Shown piece by piece: positions 48,452-60,598 of a DNA stretch of 64,000 nucleotides. The first letter of the stretch is position 1. The number at the start of each line of letters is the position of its first letter. The stretch is from contig MCGT01000019.1 of assembly GCA_002104935.1 (NCBI GenBank), positions 1-64,000 of the forward strand, read 5' to 3'. The notes under the pieces are model-generated. The model did no database searches, had not been told where the DNA came from, and saw nothing but the letters and a program-made list of their open reading frames with translations. Source of the DNA: Hesseltinella vesiculosa. Its lineage: Eukaryota > Mucoromycota > Mucoromycetes > Mucorales > Cunninghamellaceae. The position numbers and the translations under genes were made by a program.

Positions 48452-51400
48452 TTAGTGAGGGTCCCGAGACGAAGAAGCAACTGCTGAATTTTGTTGGTGT
48501 GGTGATGATTGGTCGGTGGAGGTGGATCGTGGTGGGCAGAACAACGCTGGGCGAGGCAATCCTTGGAGGGCAGTCTTGCCAAGACGCAACATATTCCAAG
48601 CCGCAAGCTTGTCCCTGTCCCAGTTGATTTTACAGTGTTGGCACTGTAGAACCGACCACAAAGACATGCTTGCACCTCGCAGGAATGGGTCACCGACGGT
48701 CTTGTGTTCAAGGTCTTTTTCATCACACATTGGACAGACCTGTTAAAAAAATGAGATGAAAAAAAAAGGTCATTTTGCGCTTCATTTTTCCCTCTCCTCA
48801 TGATTTACCTTGCTTGTGTTATATTCATTTGTTTTTGTAACAAGTAGTAACCCATGCTTTTCCGCTATTTTGAGTGCTTTGTACACTTTTCCAGAGCGAG
48901 TGGACTTTTTCCCTCTACGGGTTTGCGCAAACAATGCACCACCATAGGCAATCACTGGAAGCTTGCAGCTATAAAAAAAGTTAGTCCAGGCATCACACCT
49001 TTTTTTGTGTAGTGCATACCTATCATAGTCTTCCTTCTGGTGTTTGTACTTGTTACCACCATGGACGAAGTGGTTGACGACTTCTGCGCACATCTTCTTG
49101 TCCCCACAATAGTCCAGGAACCGATGCAGGGTATAGTCATCAGCAAAATGTTCGGTGATATCATCAAGGTGTTGGAATACATAGATGGTGCGCTGAATGA
49201 AGCGGTCAGGATGGCTAGTTTTTGCTGGTGGTATACGCGTGAGGATCTCCTCCATGCCAGAATCTTTGAGCCAACGTTTTCGAATGCATGAGCGCCCATG
49301 TCGACCAGAGAGTGATAGCCATTCATTATTCGAGAATCGCATGTACCGACCATGCCAACCATTGGTGCTGTTGCTGCTGTGCTCAGTGCCTGGGGCAGTG
49401 CGATCATTTCCCGGGAGGTGCTTGTCTTCTTGAGCAGATGTGTAAAGCTCACTATGTCCTGGATCGACTCCATACAGCTGCATACGTTCCTGTGGTTCAC
49501 CATGCAAGTCGTCCATTTCGAGATCGGGAAGTTCAATTTGGGGTGCGCGCTTGCCATAGATAAATTCCAATTGAAGCCCATCAGTGCGAACACGGTTAGA
49601 AAATACCAAGGAGGCAGGGTCATCATCATCCTCTTCATCGCTACTATCGATTTCAGTCAATTGAGTATCGCTGACATCGTCCTGGCGTGTTGTCTCGTCA
49701 GTAAATCTGCCTTGATCTTGATCACCATCGTCGATTTCGCCCTCCGATGGGGTATTGTGAGCACCATCAGAACCGCCAGCAGGGCTGCCGATGTCATTAG
49801 CATCTCCATCAGTAACACTGCCACTATCATCTTCGGCATCACCGTTGTCAACATCGGGATCAGTAATACCAGCGTCATCATCACTGTCGCTGTCAGTTTC
49901 AGTGAGCGTTGGATAATGCAAAGGTGCGGCAGTACTAAAAAAAATCAGTCACGATTCCTGCCATTTTCACAATGTTACTCGGTTACCATTTTCGAAGACG
50001 AGCCTTCTGAAAGTCCAGGTAGGTGAAAAAGAGAGTGGCATCGCGAGCAAGGCGGGTATAAGGATGAGTATTGACACCCTGACGGCACAGTCACGTTTAT
50101 ACCGGCTTGCTTGAGAATTGACCGAAATGAGTAGGCATCCAAAGTGATAAACCGGCGACGAAAGGACAGAGTCGGCACAAGGGAAAAGAGGGCTGTTGAC
50201 TTGGATTGCCTCATGGTGGAGGAGGAGAAGCAAAGGTCTGCTGATATGTCAGTGCCAGCCAGTTTCGCCTTGGAGTTTGCCAACTTACACGAAGGCCAAG
50301 GACGAGATCTGACAGCCAGGATCTTAAATTCTTCCGGTTAGACTCCAGGGGATATGTCAATTGGATTGTCTGGGTGCTCCAGCAATTGCATCATGCCCTT
50401 GAATACTCTTTGGCGACAGCGACGAGGCAGCACCTGATAGTCCATGTTAGATGATAGTAAGAGCTTCATGGTGATTGTGTCCATTTGATCATGCACATCG
50501 TCCATGCCCCCTCTCAGATGGTTCCAGGTCGTTGCCTTGTTCCATTTCTTGCAATAGTCGGTAAAGTACTTGCAAATATGTTCCGGGGCTTGCAGTAAGT
50601 TCCTTCAGCGTAACTGGACTTGGGCCAAAGTTCAGGGTTGAGATAAATGTTGAGACGATCGTTCGCAAGAGATCAGGGCTATTTTCTGATAGTGGCTCAA
50701 CTTTTTCTTGACAGGTGACAGTGTCGTAAATATTCTGGCATGCGTTCATAATATAACCGGACTTTGGCATTTCCTATGTCAAAAAAAAAGTGAGCAACTC
50801 GCGTCTTCTTATTTTCTCTCTCTTTCTTACTGACCTGGCCTTCAGACAGCTGATCCTTGAGGGTGTTGACCAAGCGAAAGCGAATATACTTGATACACTT
50901 TTCTTCAAAACGTTCAGTCACAGCCAAGAGATTGATTTGGGCTAACTCATCCGCCATTTCAGAAATCATGTTACTAGCACCCTTGATCCAATATAATTCG
51001 AAGCGGCAGTCACCCAAGAGAGACTGGTAATGGTGATAAATTGCTGTAGGATCAGGTATGTTCGAGTTGGGGGAGGTCACAGCCTTGCCAGTCACCAGTT
51101 GGCAGATCCCATAGAAAAAATCTTTACGAATACAGTATCGTTGACCACAGAACCCTCAGACATGACATGCAGAACATAATAATTGAAGAACGACTGGGCA
51201 CAGATGGAGACATAGCGGATGTGATCGACCCATAGGAGGATGGTTTCTTGGACGTCCATCTTTGCTTGGCGTTGGTCTTGGATATTGTCTTGGGCCATGT
51301 TAAGAGCATGACAAAGAGATATCTTGCGAACACGGGTTTTGAAATTGGTGCCAAGCAAGAGAGACTGGAGATCCTTCAACTTGAATTTCTTGGCCCTTTT

Positions 51401-51783
51401 TTTCCCATCAGGGTTCTTTTGCTTTTCCTTGCGGGCCATGGAGCCAGCCTTACGTAGAAGCTTGTTGGCCCTTTTGAGCTGGGTTTTGGACTTTCGTTTG
51501 CCACCTTTAAAAGTAAATGTTAGAAACTGGCAATGTAGGGGCGATCAATACTAACGGTTGAAAGGACAATCTGCTCGCTTGTGCCCTAATCCATGGCACA
51601 ATGTACACTTTAAACCTAATGGAGGAGAAGGAGATCATGAAGCAACGCGTTTTAAAAAATAAACAAACAAGGTCAATAATAGGATTTACCTTTGAGAATG
51701 TAATATTTCCTCATTTTCAAGTTATACAGCCAAGTCTTATTTGCATCTATTCGTAATTGCCTTCTTCTTATATGACGCCCCAT
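48452..51783 (-). pseudogene. Fanzor (eukaryotic TnpB-like) nuclease gene, frame-broken upstream half
   Basis: Fanzors are RNA-guided DNA nucleases related to TnpB/Cas12. The C-terminal half reads openly: 'TDGLQLEFIYG', RuvC-I 'LYGVDPGHSELYT', 'RHGRSCIRKRWLK', 'VIAYGGALFAQTRRGKK', the relocated Glu in 'TNEYNTSK', zinc ribbon 'CPMC' and 'CQHC', and RuvC-III 'NWDRDKLAAWNM'. Introns: about 48741-48807; a likely 51-nt in-frame one near 48,970-49,020; and one ending at 49,932. An acidic Asp/Ser-rich linker precedes RuvC-I. The N-terminus (exon 1 from ATG 51783) has a CCHC zinc knuckle, 'CTLCHGLGHKRADC', then a Lys-rich segment and a helical region. Breaks: TAA at 50338-50340, and frameshifts near 50077-50079, 50594-50602 and 51131-51135, each rejoining a coding-like frame. 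Catalytic residues survive, but the gene as read cannot make full-length protein. It lies between the CBS remnant and TEL2. Confidence 0.72.
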
Positions 51784-52398
51784 TTTAAATGTAAATAAAT
51801 GCTGAAGCAAGGTTGTAAAAAAAAAGTAAAGAAAGAAAAAGAACTCTTTGAACGCGCAGCACCCTTTTCAATAAACCCCGCTCGTTGTTTTTCTTGCCTC
51901 TGACACCCTCTCTCTCTCTCCTGCAAAGTCTGTAGGAAGGATTTGTTTTATTTACTACCTTTTCAACTTCAAGAATACAAGGAATAAGTGGAGCATGATA
52001 CTTCCAGATTACGAGATGAAAAGTCAAGCCACGAATATCCAGTTTGGTAACTTGAACAGGTTTGAAGTGGAAAGTATTCATTTGTGTATTGATGATAAAT
52101 ATAACCCATTGAATGCGAACTTAAAAAGGAAAAGTGCATACAGCAACTCTCACTTTTTCTTTTCTCCATTCACGGCGTCTTCATGAACCAGTGCTAATCT
52201 TCATGGTATTTTTGTACCTCGTCTCGTTGGTTTAATCGCGCTTCCTCAATTTAGTATTTTCAATCTCCTCCGCCATCTTTACAACACCTGTGGAAATGCG
52301 TCGAACTTGTTTCCATATTGTCAAAACTGCGACTGAGAAGGATAACATCACGCTTATTGCAGCATTACAGCGTTTTTAATTGGCTCACCACAAATTTC

Positions 52399-55300
52399 TC
52401 ATAAGTTTGAGAGGGCAGCAACCAAGGCCAGCATCAAACCTTGCAAGTCTTTGCTAAATTCTGGCTTGTCTATTAACTCTGTGTCGATACAACCAAATTG
52501 AGTCATTGCATTTTTTTGTGTCTGTCGAGGCTTACCTTCCAACCAATCTCGAGTGGCCATCAAGGAGGTGGAGTAGTCCGAAAGTAAAAGGGTTGACTGG
52601 TTCTTGTAGCAAACTTGTAGAATGGTATGAATGCCCAGTAAAAGCGCGCGCACCATCCGAGGTGACAGCTGGGGTATATAACGCATTGACAGCGCCAATT
52701 CAAAGTATTCTTGTACGATCCTTCGTTTATCTGTCGTGTTACTTGCACACTGCATGATCACATTCAGTGTCATAATAAATTGCTCAACAAGCATTGGAAA
52801 GTCCATGAACCACCTATCAAAAAAGGATAAAGAGTGAGTTGGATCCCCTCACTTCGACGCAGGCAGCCTCTTTTGTTTTTTTACCCTAGCCTTGATTGTG
52901 TTGCATCCCACCACCCAGTTACCAAAGGAAAGAAGAAGCTTCGGCCAGCCACACCTGCCAAGTTATTTCTCTGGATCTTTTGCTGTCGCTGCTGTTCTGC
53001 TGCCATCCTAGAAGATTTAAATAGCACTTTGGCCGGAGATTTTTGCTTCACCAAGGAAGTTGTCGACCAATCCTACCAAAAGAGAAGGGGGCGAATGAGC
53101 GCCAATCTCTTTGACTGTGCAGCTCATTCTTTTTGATTTCTTTACCTCCAGCATGTTCTTCTGATCTTCCACCGGTAATGGCGCAACGTCGGACGGCGAC
53201 GATTTTGCAATTTGATCCCATCCAGACAGTTCCAAGGCCGCAATGGACAAGGACCGCAGAATCGTCATCCTTTGCTGAACAGATGTATTCTTGCTAAATA
53301 TTTCTTCAATAGAACGTCTAGCAAGGCATAAGTGATAAAAAATAGGAGGTGTCACGATTTGCTTCATTTCATTCATCACTTACGGAGCAGCAATGTTCGG
53401 AGATGCTACGAATAGCGCTGCCAAGGCTTGTGTTTGCAGCTGTCGAAAGTCCTTGATGTCATAAGATTCCGGAAAGTAAATCAGTCGCTGCACCAATACA
53501 GGAGCCCACTCGTCTAAGTTCACAATGAATAAAGGAGCATAAGCATCGATGCTCTCCAAGCCATGTCATCAACGATATGTTTCGTTTTTTTTTTACCAGC
53601 TTCGGTACCAAAGCCTCGTTTTTGCTGGATCACAGCAGCAGCAGCCTTCAAGCCCACTTCTAGCTTGACAGGGTCTTCTTGATCCTTGAGATACTGGCTC
53701 AACTCTGACAGGTATCTACGTATGAGAAAGTAGAAACGGATGAATCGACCTCGTCGGATCTGATCGGTCGGCCGGCACTATGTCACTTACGCAGGAGCAC
53801 GGATGCGTTTCTTTTTGGGGTCGTTGTCTTCGTCCTCGGACTCGTCGTCCATGGCGTAGGGTACCAGTTCTGGGTCTTCTTCGTCCTGTGATGTGCTCAT
53901 CATGTCTTCTTCGTCCTCAAGCACCATCATTGCATCAGGATCAAGCTCTTCCTCGGATTCACTGGGTTCATCCAAATGCTCCTCCAGCACAGCCATTGTG
54001 ACATCCAAATCCACTTTCAAAAAACGAAGGAGTCAGCACCACCCATAAATGGAGAAGATGAATATGGTTACCTTGCAACAAGCCATCGGGTTCAAAAGCC
54101 AGGCGCTTGAGGCTCAACAAGTTCTCCTCCATATCGACTCCGAAATCTAAAGTGTCTTCGCCATTCGAGAGGCGCTCAGAAATACTCTCGGCAACAATCT
54201 GCGAAAAAATAAAAAATAAAATAAACGGGAAATGCTAGTGATCTGTGACAAACTTACCATGGCAAGCTTGGCTGTGGATGCATCAGCTGTTTTCAACCAC
54301 CGTGTTACACCATTTCGGATGGACCCTTCCATGTCGACCAAAGTGTCAGGGTTGGCATAGCCCATCAATATCAACAGCCCAGTAGTCAAATCTAACCATA
54401 AAAAAGCCTGAGTATAGCCTTGGATATTGCAAAGAGGATGCTGTTGTCACTTACAAATCCGCTCCCCATCACTGCTATGATGAATGAATACAGGATCGAC
54501 CCAAAGCTCCAGGACCTTATCGGCACACTTTCCAATCAGAGCGCTGGCTGGTTCCGTCATTTCCCATCCACGTGTGCTATCTGAACAAAGACAGTAAATA
54601 AGACATGACTATCGGTCAATGATCATGATCTGCTTGCTCTTACCTCTTCCGATGTCGGAGGCTGCGGTAAGGCCCAGGGCATGGACACCTATAGCCACCG
54701 CAGTGCGCAAGGTTTCTGTGCTGGACTGGCCAGGTTTGGACATCAGGGCATAGAGCAAAAAGTCTTGGATTTGAGAATTCATCGAGTTGTCAAACAGGAC
54801 GGGGTAGGTATGGGATGCAACGGTTTGTACTGTAGTTGGTATTGAGTTCCCTTGATAGGACGCAATTGTCTGAGATAAATATCGCATCCACGACGCAAAT
54901 CGCTTGTCCTTGTGCACACTTCGATCTAGATCGACCCACAGGCGATGCCAGAGGGATAGATAGGAGGCAGGTGCTGAAGGGTAGTCAGTGATGGCGACTG
55001 ACAAAAGCACTGGCATACACGTGTCTAAGAAAATAGGCATCAGATCCAATCGTATGTCTATCCAGCCTAGCCTACTTTCATAGCCTTGACGAAGGATTTT
55101 CTGGACAAGCTCAGTCACCATGTTCAAGGAGTCTTGTTGCGACGAAGTCGCCAGCATCTTCATTTGGTTGGCGATACTTCTTGCTAGAGCGGGGTAAAAG
55201 TGACTACGCAGGTAGAAAATGATCAATAAAGTTGCCATTTGGTCAACCTATCATTACCTGTCGAGATACCATGTTGAGCGTTTGCTGTCCAGGTCAGACA

Positions 55301-55814
55301 AATGGCGCAGCCCAAAGGCGTTGGCTAGCTTGGCAGGCAATGAGCAGAGCATGGTGGAAAAGAAAGCGCAATCGGTGATGGCATGGGCGTATTTGATGTA
55401 CAAGGCGATGCTGCCATCGGTCACATATTGCTTGAGCAGGTCAGCGTACGTGTCCAACACGTCATGAGACACATGGTTGTCCGTGGCTAGCTGGCAACAC
55501 TCCAACAAGGTTGGTAAACTGGCTTGGATCAACGCTAGCCTGAGTTCATCACTGCATGTACTAACACTACCCATCAATGTTGCATGCAGGGCGGCTTGAT
55601 CGTGATCAGTTGTTGTCAGAGTCAAACCGCATTGCGGTAGGAACGTGGCCAAGATCAACCAAACATGTCGCTTCCACGATGGTTGTCGAATCGTCGCCAG
55701 GGAAACCAACCCCACTCCCTTTTTAATACACTTCCGTGCCATTTCGATATCTACACTGGCGTTTGGGCTAAAAGGTGCATCTAAATCTGCTATGGCATCT
55801 GTTGTTGGTGACAT
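52399..55814 (-). CDS. TEL2: TEL2/TELO2, TTT-complex PIKK co-chaperone subunit
   Basis: Tel2 with Tti1 and Tti2 forms the TTT complex, which works with HSP90 to fold and stabilise PIKK kinases (ATM, ATR, TOR, TRRAP, and DNA-PKcs where present). The protein is an all-helical solenoid. The diagnostic TELO2 block is 'YLSELSQYLKDQEDPVKLEVGLKAAAAVIQ', 'ELDEWAPVLVQRLIYFPESYDIKDFRQLQTQALAALFVASP' and 'SVQQRMTILRSLSIAALELSG'. Between the N-terminal solenoid and this block is an acidic low-complexity segment with SQ and SD/E sites, like the CK2-phosphorylated linker of TELO2, followed by 'DPKKKRIRAP'. About eight introns. Start ATG 55812-55814; stop 52399-52401. The 5' half is duplicated 3.7 kb upstream as a pseudogene. 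Confidence 0.9.
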
Positions 55815-57340
55815 TGGTAGCTGTGGAGGGAGGAAAAAAAAAAAAAAAAAGCCGGCGGGAAACCAGCTTCACTTTTTAACTCAGCTGCGGGCCAATCACA
55901 GCGCGTGAAACCTTGACATTGAATGTCTAATCCCCGCATTTTATTTTGGGCATTTCACGTTTGTTTGATTTACTTTGCCTTCACTGCCGCATTGTCTATC
56001 ATGGGCATGATGTATCTCTACACGAAACGACAGTAGAACATAATACATCCTTGCTGGACAAGCACACTGCACCATGACCGCGGTGGTGTGCAGGACGACT
56101 GAGCAGACCAATCGCGTAAAAGGGGCGTGTTCCAGCTCATTCTCCAGGCGTCAGTAAGGTACAATTAACAATCAAAGAGGCTCACATTCAACTCCTCGGT
56201 ACGAATTCGCAGCCAGAGCATGAGCTCATCATGTCATTTTCTGCTTTCCTCGAAAATGAACTGGGCGAGGATGTTCTGACGAAAATAGATAGCCGTGAAA
56301 TTTTTCGTCTTTTGATGTCCTGTTCTGCTGCAAATTCATTGCATGTTTGCCCACCGTCACTACTGTCTCGGGGGCAAGCAGCAGCCACATTTACGATGTC
56401 GAGTGAAACAGCCTCACTAGACGTAAGACACAATAAAACCGCTGAGACTTGCGTTTTCAATTATACTTTATGTTTGGTAGGTTGCCCCACCGAACACGAT
56501 GCTGCCACATTTTATTACTTCATGGCTTGAAGAAAAAGAATATTTGCTGACGACTTGCTAACTTTCCACTGGATCTTCCAAAGATCAACACGGAGTGATC
56601 GCGTCGCACACAATGTTTACAAATATTTGTATAAGCACTCGAAGAATTAGGGGCAAACTAAGTGTACCTTGATTTTTTTTTCATTTTACAGTATCTTCGT
56701 TTACTATCCAACAAAGAACATTTGTATACTTAATGCCATTTATTCTGTGTCATCAACCGTTGATTTTTTCTTGAGCTTCCCACAACTGGATTCTCTCTAT
56801 GCCCATGGCGGCGTTGACTTTCATGCGGCCAACTGCTAACACCTTGCATGGCTGGGTTTAGACGATATTAAACACTACTTACTAGGTCGTGTTTCGGCAC
56901 GTCTGAAAATGGAAACTATCCCTCCAAATATTTTGCTTGCGCGTACCATGTGACCTACACAGCAGCAGTAAGAGGTAACCATACGCTAAAAATGAGTTAG
57001 GGACGCGTTTGAAAAGACTCGGCGGTACATCCAATTAGCTCCTCCGCCAAAAGCATTTCTCAAGGACTCAGAAAAAACCTGGGGAGCGATTCTGACCTTG
57101 ATGCCTGACTGTGGGTGATTGACATCAACAGCTGTGTATGTACGCAATTAAATAGCTTCTGGAAGTCGCGTTGTCTTGTTCTGAGAATTGGCCGCTGCAG
57201 GAGGACGAGAATCGGATTTTATGCAAGTGATGAGGAGCTGTGTGACAAGTCCACGTGTGCATGAGAGGCGCGCGCTATTTAATTTGGAGTTTTGTCTGGC
57301 CTTCCCTCACCTATTTAAAATACGATGCTCCATTTCAACA
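55815..57340. other. Intergenic, no firm gene
   Basis: Upstream region of TEL2. One plus-strand frame at 56231-56530 (99 codons, 'MSFSAFLENELGEDVLTK..') has an ATG but no recognisable domain or introns, and its coding status is doubtful. The rest is A/T-rich. Confidence 0.35.
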
Positions 57341-57347
57341 AAAAAAA

Positions 57348-57728
57348 ATGCACTTTCCTCTTTATCTTGTCCTTTAACTTGCGACATTGATTTTGATTAT
57401 GCCTGGCCAAGGTGAAACAATTTCGATGCAAATTCAATGCAACGTCTTTGAATTTGAGATCGGGTCTGAAACCACAACAACGTTCATTGGATGCACTGAA
57501 GAACCCGTTGACCCGATCCGGTCCTTGGCTGAAGTCAAGTACCTAGTTGCAGAAGAAGATATGAAGCCCGACATGTTCTGCACATACAAAATAGCTCGTG
57601 ATAAAGATTGTGAATATGAAGTCATGCTCGTAAAGCATGATGGAATAGATGTTTGGGAAGTCAAGATTCCACATAGGATTAGCCAGAAACTTCCCGATGA
57701 AGGGAATGGTACTTTTGGTGAGGCGTAA
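57348..57728 (+). pseudogene. Small secreted-protein family member with a stop in the signal peptide
   Basis: ATG 57348 begins 'MHFPLYLVL', then TAA at 57375-57377, then 'LATLILIMPGQG' in the same frame. This is the layout of the signal peptides of the two intact relatives, which end '..FGQG' and '..LGQ'. The rest, from ATG 57399, is open to a stop at 57726-57728 and reads 'FEFEIGSETTTTFIG', 'EYEVMLVKHDGIDVWEVKIPHRISQKL', 'EGNGTFGEA'. The last block aligns with 'GFIIIYDSDGSKPILQVQLPLNVADMI' at 60.9 kb. As read, it could only make a 109-residue cytosolic form from 57399. Either a nonsense allele or a signal-less paralog; long survival of the open frame hints that the stop is recent. Confidence 0.55.
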
Positions 57729-57884
57729 TGTTAGTGTATGCCGAAGATCTACTGCAATCATATAAATAAAAGGCACATTTCCCCACCTTGTCCAACTTCC
57801 TCGCCTGCCAAAAAATACTGTATTTATTCGAAGCTCAACGAAAGCACGCTGTCAATCGAGGAGATTTGGTAGATGTGACAAGTC

Positions 57885-59490
57885 AAAAAAAATGGTGAGA
57901 AACCATGCCGAGAAGTTTTGTGAGGTTTTTACCATGGCAAGCCAGGTGAGAACCGTCAGACGATTTCAACCATCTTGATACACCATTTAGGATAGGCCCT
58001 TTCATGTCGAATAATGCGTCAAGGCTGCCATTGCCCATCAATATCAAAATTCCCGTAGTCAAATCGAAATATAACAATAAAAGTAAAAAATGATAAAAAA
58101 AACCATGAGCAAATCCGTGGCTATTGCAAACAGGATGTGTATGCAGCGTACAAAGCCGCCCCCCATCACTGATATGGTTGATGAATACAGGATCGACCCG
58201 AATCCCCGGGACCTTGTCAGCGCACTCTCCAATACGTTGGCTGGTTCCGCCATTTCCTATCCACATGTGCTCTCTGTGAAAGGACAGAAAATGAGGCATG
58301 GCCTATGGTGAATGATTTGGTTTGTCTTTTCTGATATTAGCATTGTCGAGGCCGGACGTTGAGGTAAGACCCAGGGCATGGGCAATGATGGCACACGCGC
58401 GCAGGGTGCCTGTGCTGGACTGGCTAGGTTTGGACATCAGGGCGTACAGGAAAAAAGACTTGGATTTGCGATTTCACCGAGCTATCAAAGAGGACGGCGT
58501 AGATGTGTAATACAACGGTTTGGATGATGGTCGGTACCGAGTTCCCATGATAGATACGATAAATATCGCATCCACGACGCAAATCGCTTGTCCTTGTGCA
58601 CACTTCGATCTAGATCGACCCACAGGCGATGCCAGAGGGAGAGGTAGGAGGCAGGTGCTGAAGGGTAGTCAGTGATGGCGACTGACAAAAGCACTGGCAT
58701 ACACGTGTCTAAGAAAAATAGGCATCAGATCCAATCGTATGTCTATCCATCCCAGCCTACTTTAATAGCTTTGACGAAGGATTTTCTGGACAAGCTCAGC
58801 CACCATGTTCAAGGAGTCTTGTTGCGACGAAGTCGCCAGCATCTTCATTTGGTTGGCGATACTTCTTGCTAGAGCGGGGTAAAAGTGACTATGCAGGAAG
58901 AAAATAATCAATAAAGTTGCCATTTGGTCAACCTATCATTACCTGTCGAGATACCATGTTGAGCGTTTGCTGTCCAGGTCAGACAAATGGCGCAGCCCAA
59001 AGGCGTTGGCTAGCTTGGCAGGCAATGAGCAGAGCATGGTGGAAAAGAAGGCGCAATCGGTGATGGCATGGGCGTATTTGATGTACAAGGCGATGCTGCC
59101 ATCGGTCACATATTGCTTGAGCAGGTCGGCGTGCGTGTCCAACACGTCATGAGACACATGGTTGTCCGTGGCTAGCTGGCAACACTCCAATAAGGTTGGT
59201 AAACTGGCTTGGATCAACGCTAGCCTGAATTCATCGCTGCACATGTCAGTACTACCCATCAATGTTGCATGCAGGTCGGCTCGATCGTGATCAGTTGTTG
59301 TCAGAGTCAACCCACATTGTGGTAGGAACGTGGCAAAAAACGGCACCTCCACGATGGTTGTTGAATCGTCGCCAGGGAGACGAATTCCATGCCCTTTGCA
59401 ATACACATCCGAGCTCTGTCGACATCTATATTAGCGCCAGAACTAAAAGGTGCATCTAAATCTACTATGGCATCCGCTGCTGGTGACATT
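57885..59490 (-). pseudogene. Partial tandem duplicate of TEL2 (5' half), decayed
   Basis: Collinear with TEL2 from its start codon ('MSPAADAIVDLDAPFSSGA') to the exon reading 'DLTTGILILMGNGSLDALFDMKGPI', with no counterpart of the TELO2 C-terminal block. In the region around 58,570-59,270 it is nearly identical to 54,880-55,580 (offset 3,688 at 59,009). Both outer parts are much more diverged. Lesions include loss of the 'HVWLILA' segment near 59,335, which breaks the join to 'TFLPQCGLTLTTTD', and frame changes near 58,480-58,560. It cannot make functional Tel2. Transcripts from it would be antisense-neutral (same strand as TEL2). Confidence 0.85.
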
Positions 59491-59689
59491 GGTAGAGGTA
59501 GAAAGGAAGACAACAAAGCAAAGAAAAAAAAAGCACAGCCTTACTGGCTTTTTTTACGCAGCAACTGGCCAATCACAGCGCGGCAACTGCCGTTCCCAAC
59601 ACACACGCACACACAAAAAGGGTTTTCCCTTTGCCACGCTTTCCAAGTAATCTAGGCAAGGCTGTTTGTCAACATTTCACTTTGGCGCG

Positions 59690-60085
59690 CAAAATTTTGG
59701 GCGAATCTATTTAGCGCAGTTCGACACTGCGATTTTGGTCAGATCGTCTGGGGGTCCCCTGGCGGCGATGGCTAATTTTCCATTTTTTTTTAGCTGAGAT
59801 TTCAGACGTGCGAAAATAAACCTGACGAAATGTTGGCTTGGCAACCTTCACCAATTGACCTGATTTTTCTAGTACCACCATCATCTACCCTTTTGCGCAT
59901 CTACAAAAAATCTCGCAGCGATCTAATCACTCATAGGTGCTGTGGATCATTTGCTTTTTTTTTTTTTCGAAATCAAAAAAAAAAAGATAACTTTGCAGGA
60001 CCGACTCAAACGCCGCGTGGTGCTTTCGACTGCGGTTAATGCACGCAATCACTTGCTCCATAGCAACGTTGATCAAGATTGACGT
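59690..60085 (+). repeat. Dispersed repeat R1, copy 4
   Basis: 'ggtcagatcgtctgggggtccc', 'gatggctaattttcca', 'gtgcgaaaataaacctgacgaa', 'tgttggcttggcaa', 'ttgacctgatttttctagtacc', 'gcgcatctacaaaaaatctc', 'gatctaatcactcataggtg' and a T tract recur in the same order and orientation as in copy 3. It lies just upstream of the TEL2 duplicate's 5' end. Confidence 0.8.
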
Positions 60086-60598
60086 TTCTTCTTCAAAGAG
60101 AGATTTTGGGCTTTTTTTCACTACGTTTTGATAGGTGCATTTGCTAAATAGCAGCTGCTTACCATGCACAGATCAGGAAACGGTCTGCGCAGGAGTTGAA
60201 TATGGTTTTATTTATAAAAAAATTGATGAAAGCGTTCTTAGTTCCTGAATCGTTATCAAATATTACAGAGATGAACAGTGCTGAAAATGATTGACATGTC
60301 AATTGGTTCACCTCATATAAAAGCATTCCAACAGTACATGACGGCAGAAATTCAGGAGAATGGCCCTGGTAAAATTTGTGTATTTTGGCAGGGGTCTTCG
60401 ATCGCACGTACTCAATTCAGTTGGTTTGTGCGTAAATAAAGAGTGACTGGGTGCGGAACAGTTGGTTTGGCTACGAGAAATGACAGGGGTAAACCGGCGG
60501 GATTCACTCTTTAGGCAATCTATTAAGAAATTTCAACGAAAGCAAGGACATTGACTATAAAAAAAAGGATGATATTTCTCCACTTTTCCACAACAATA

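Noticed and set aside
56231..56530. Possible 99-codon gene upstream of TEL2
   Set aside because: No domain, no paralog in the window and no supporting signals. Kept only as a note in the intergenic entry.
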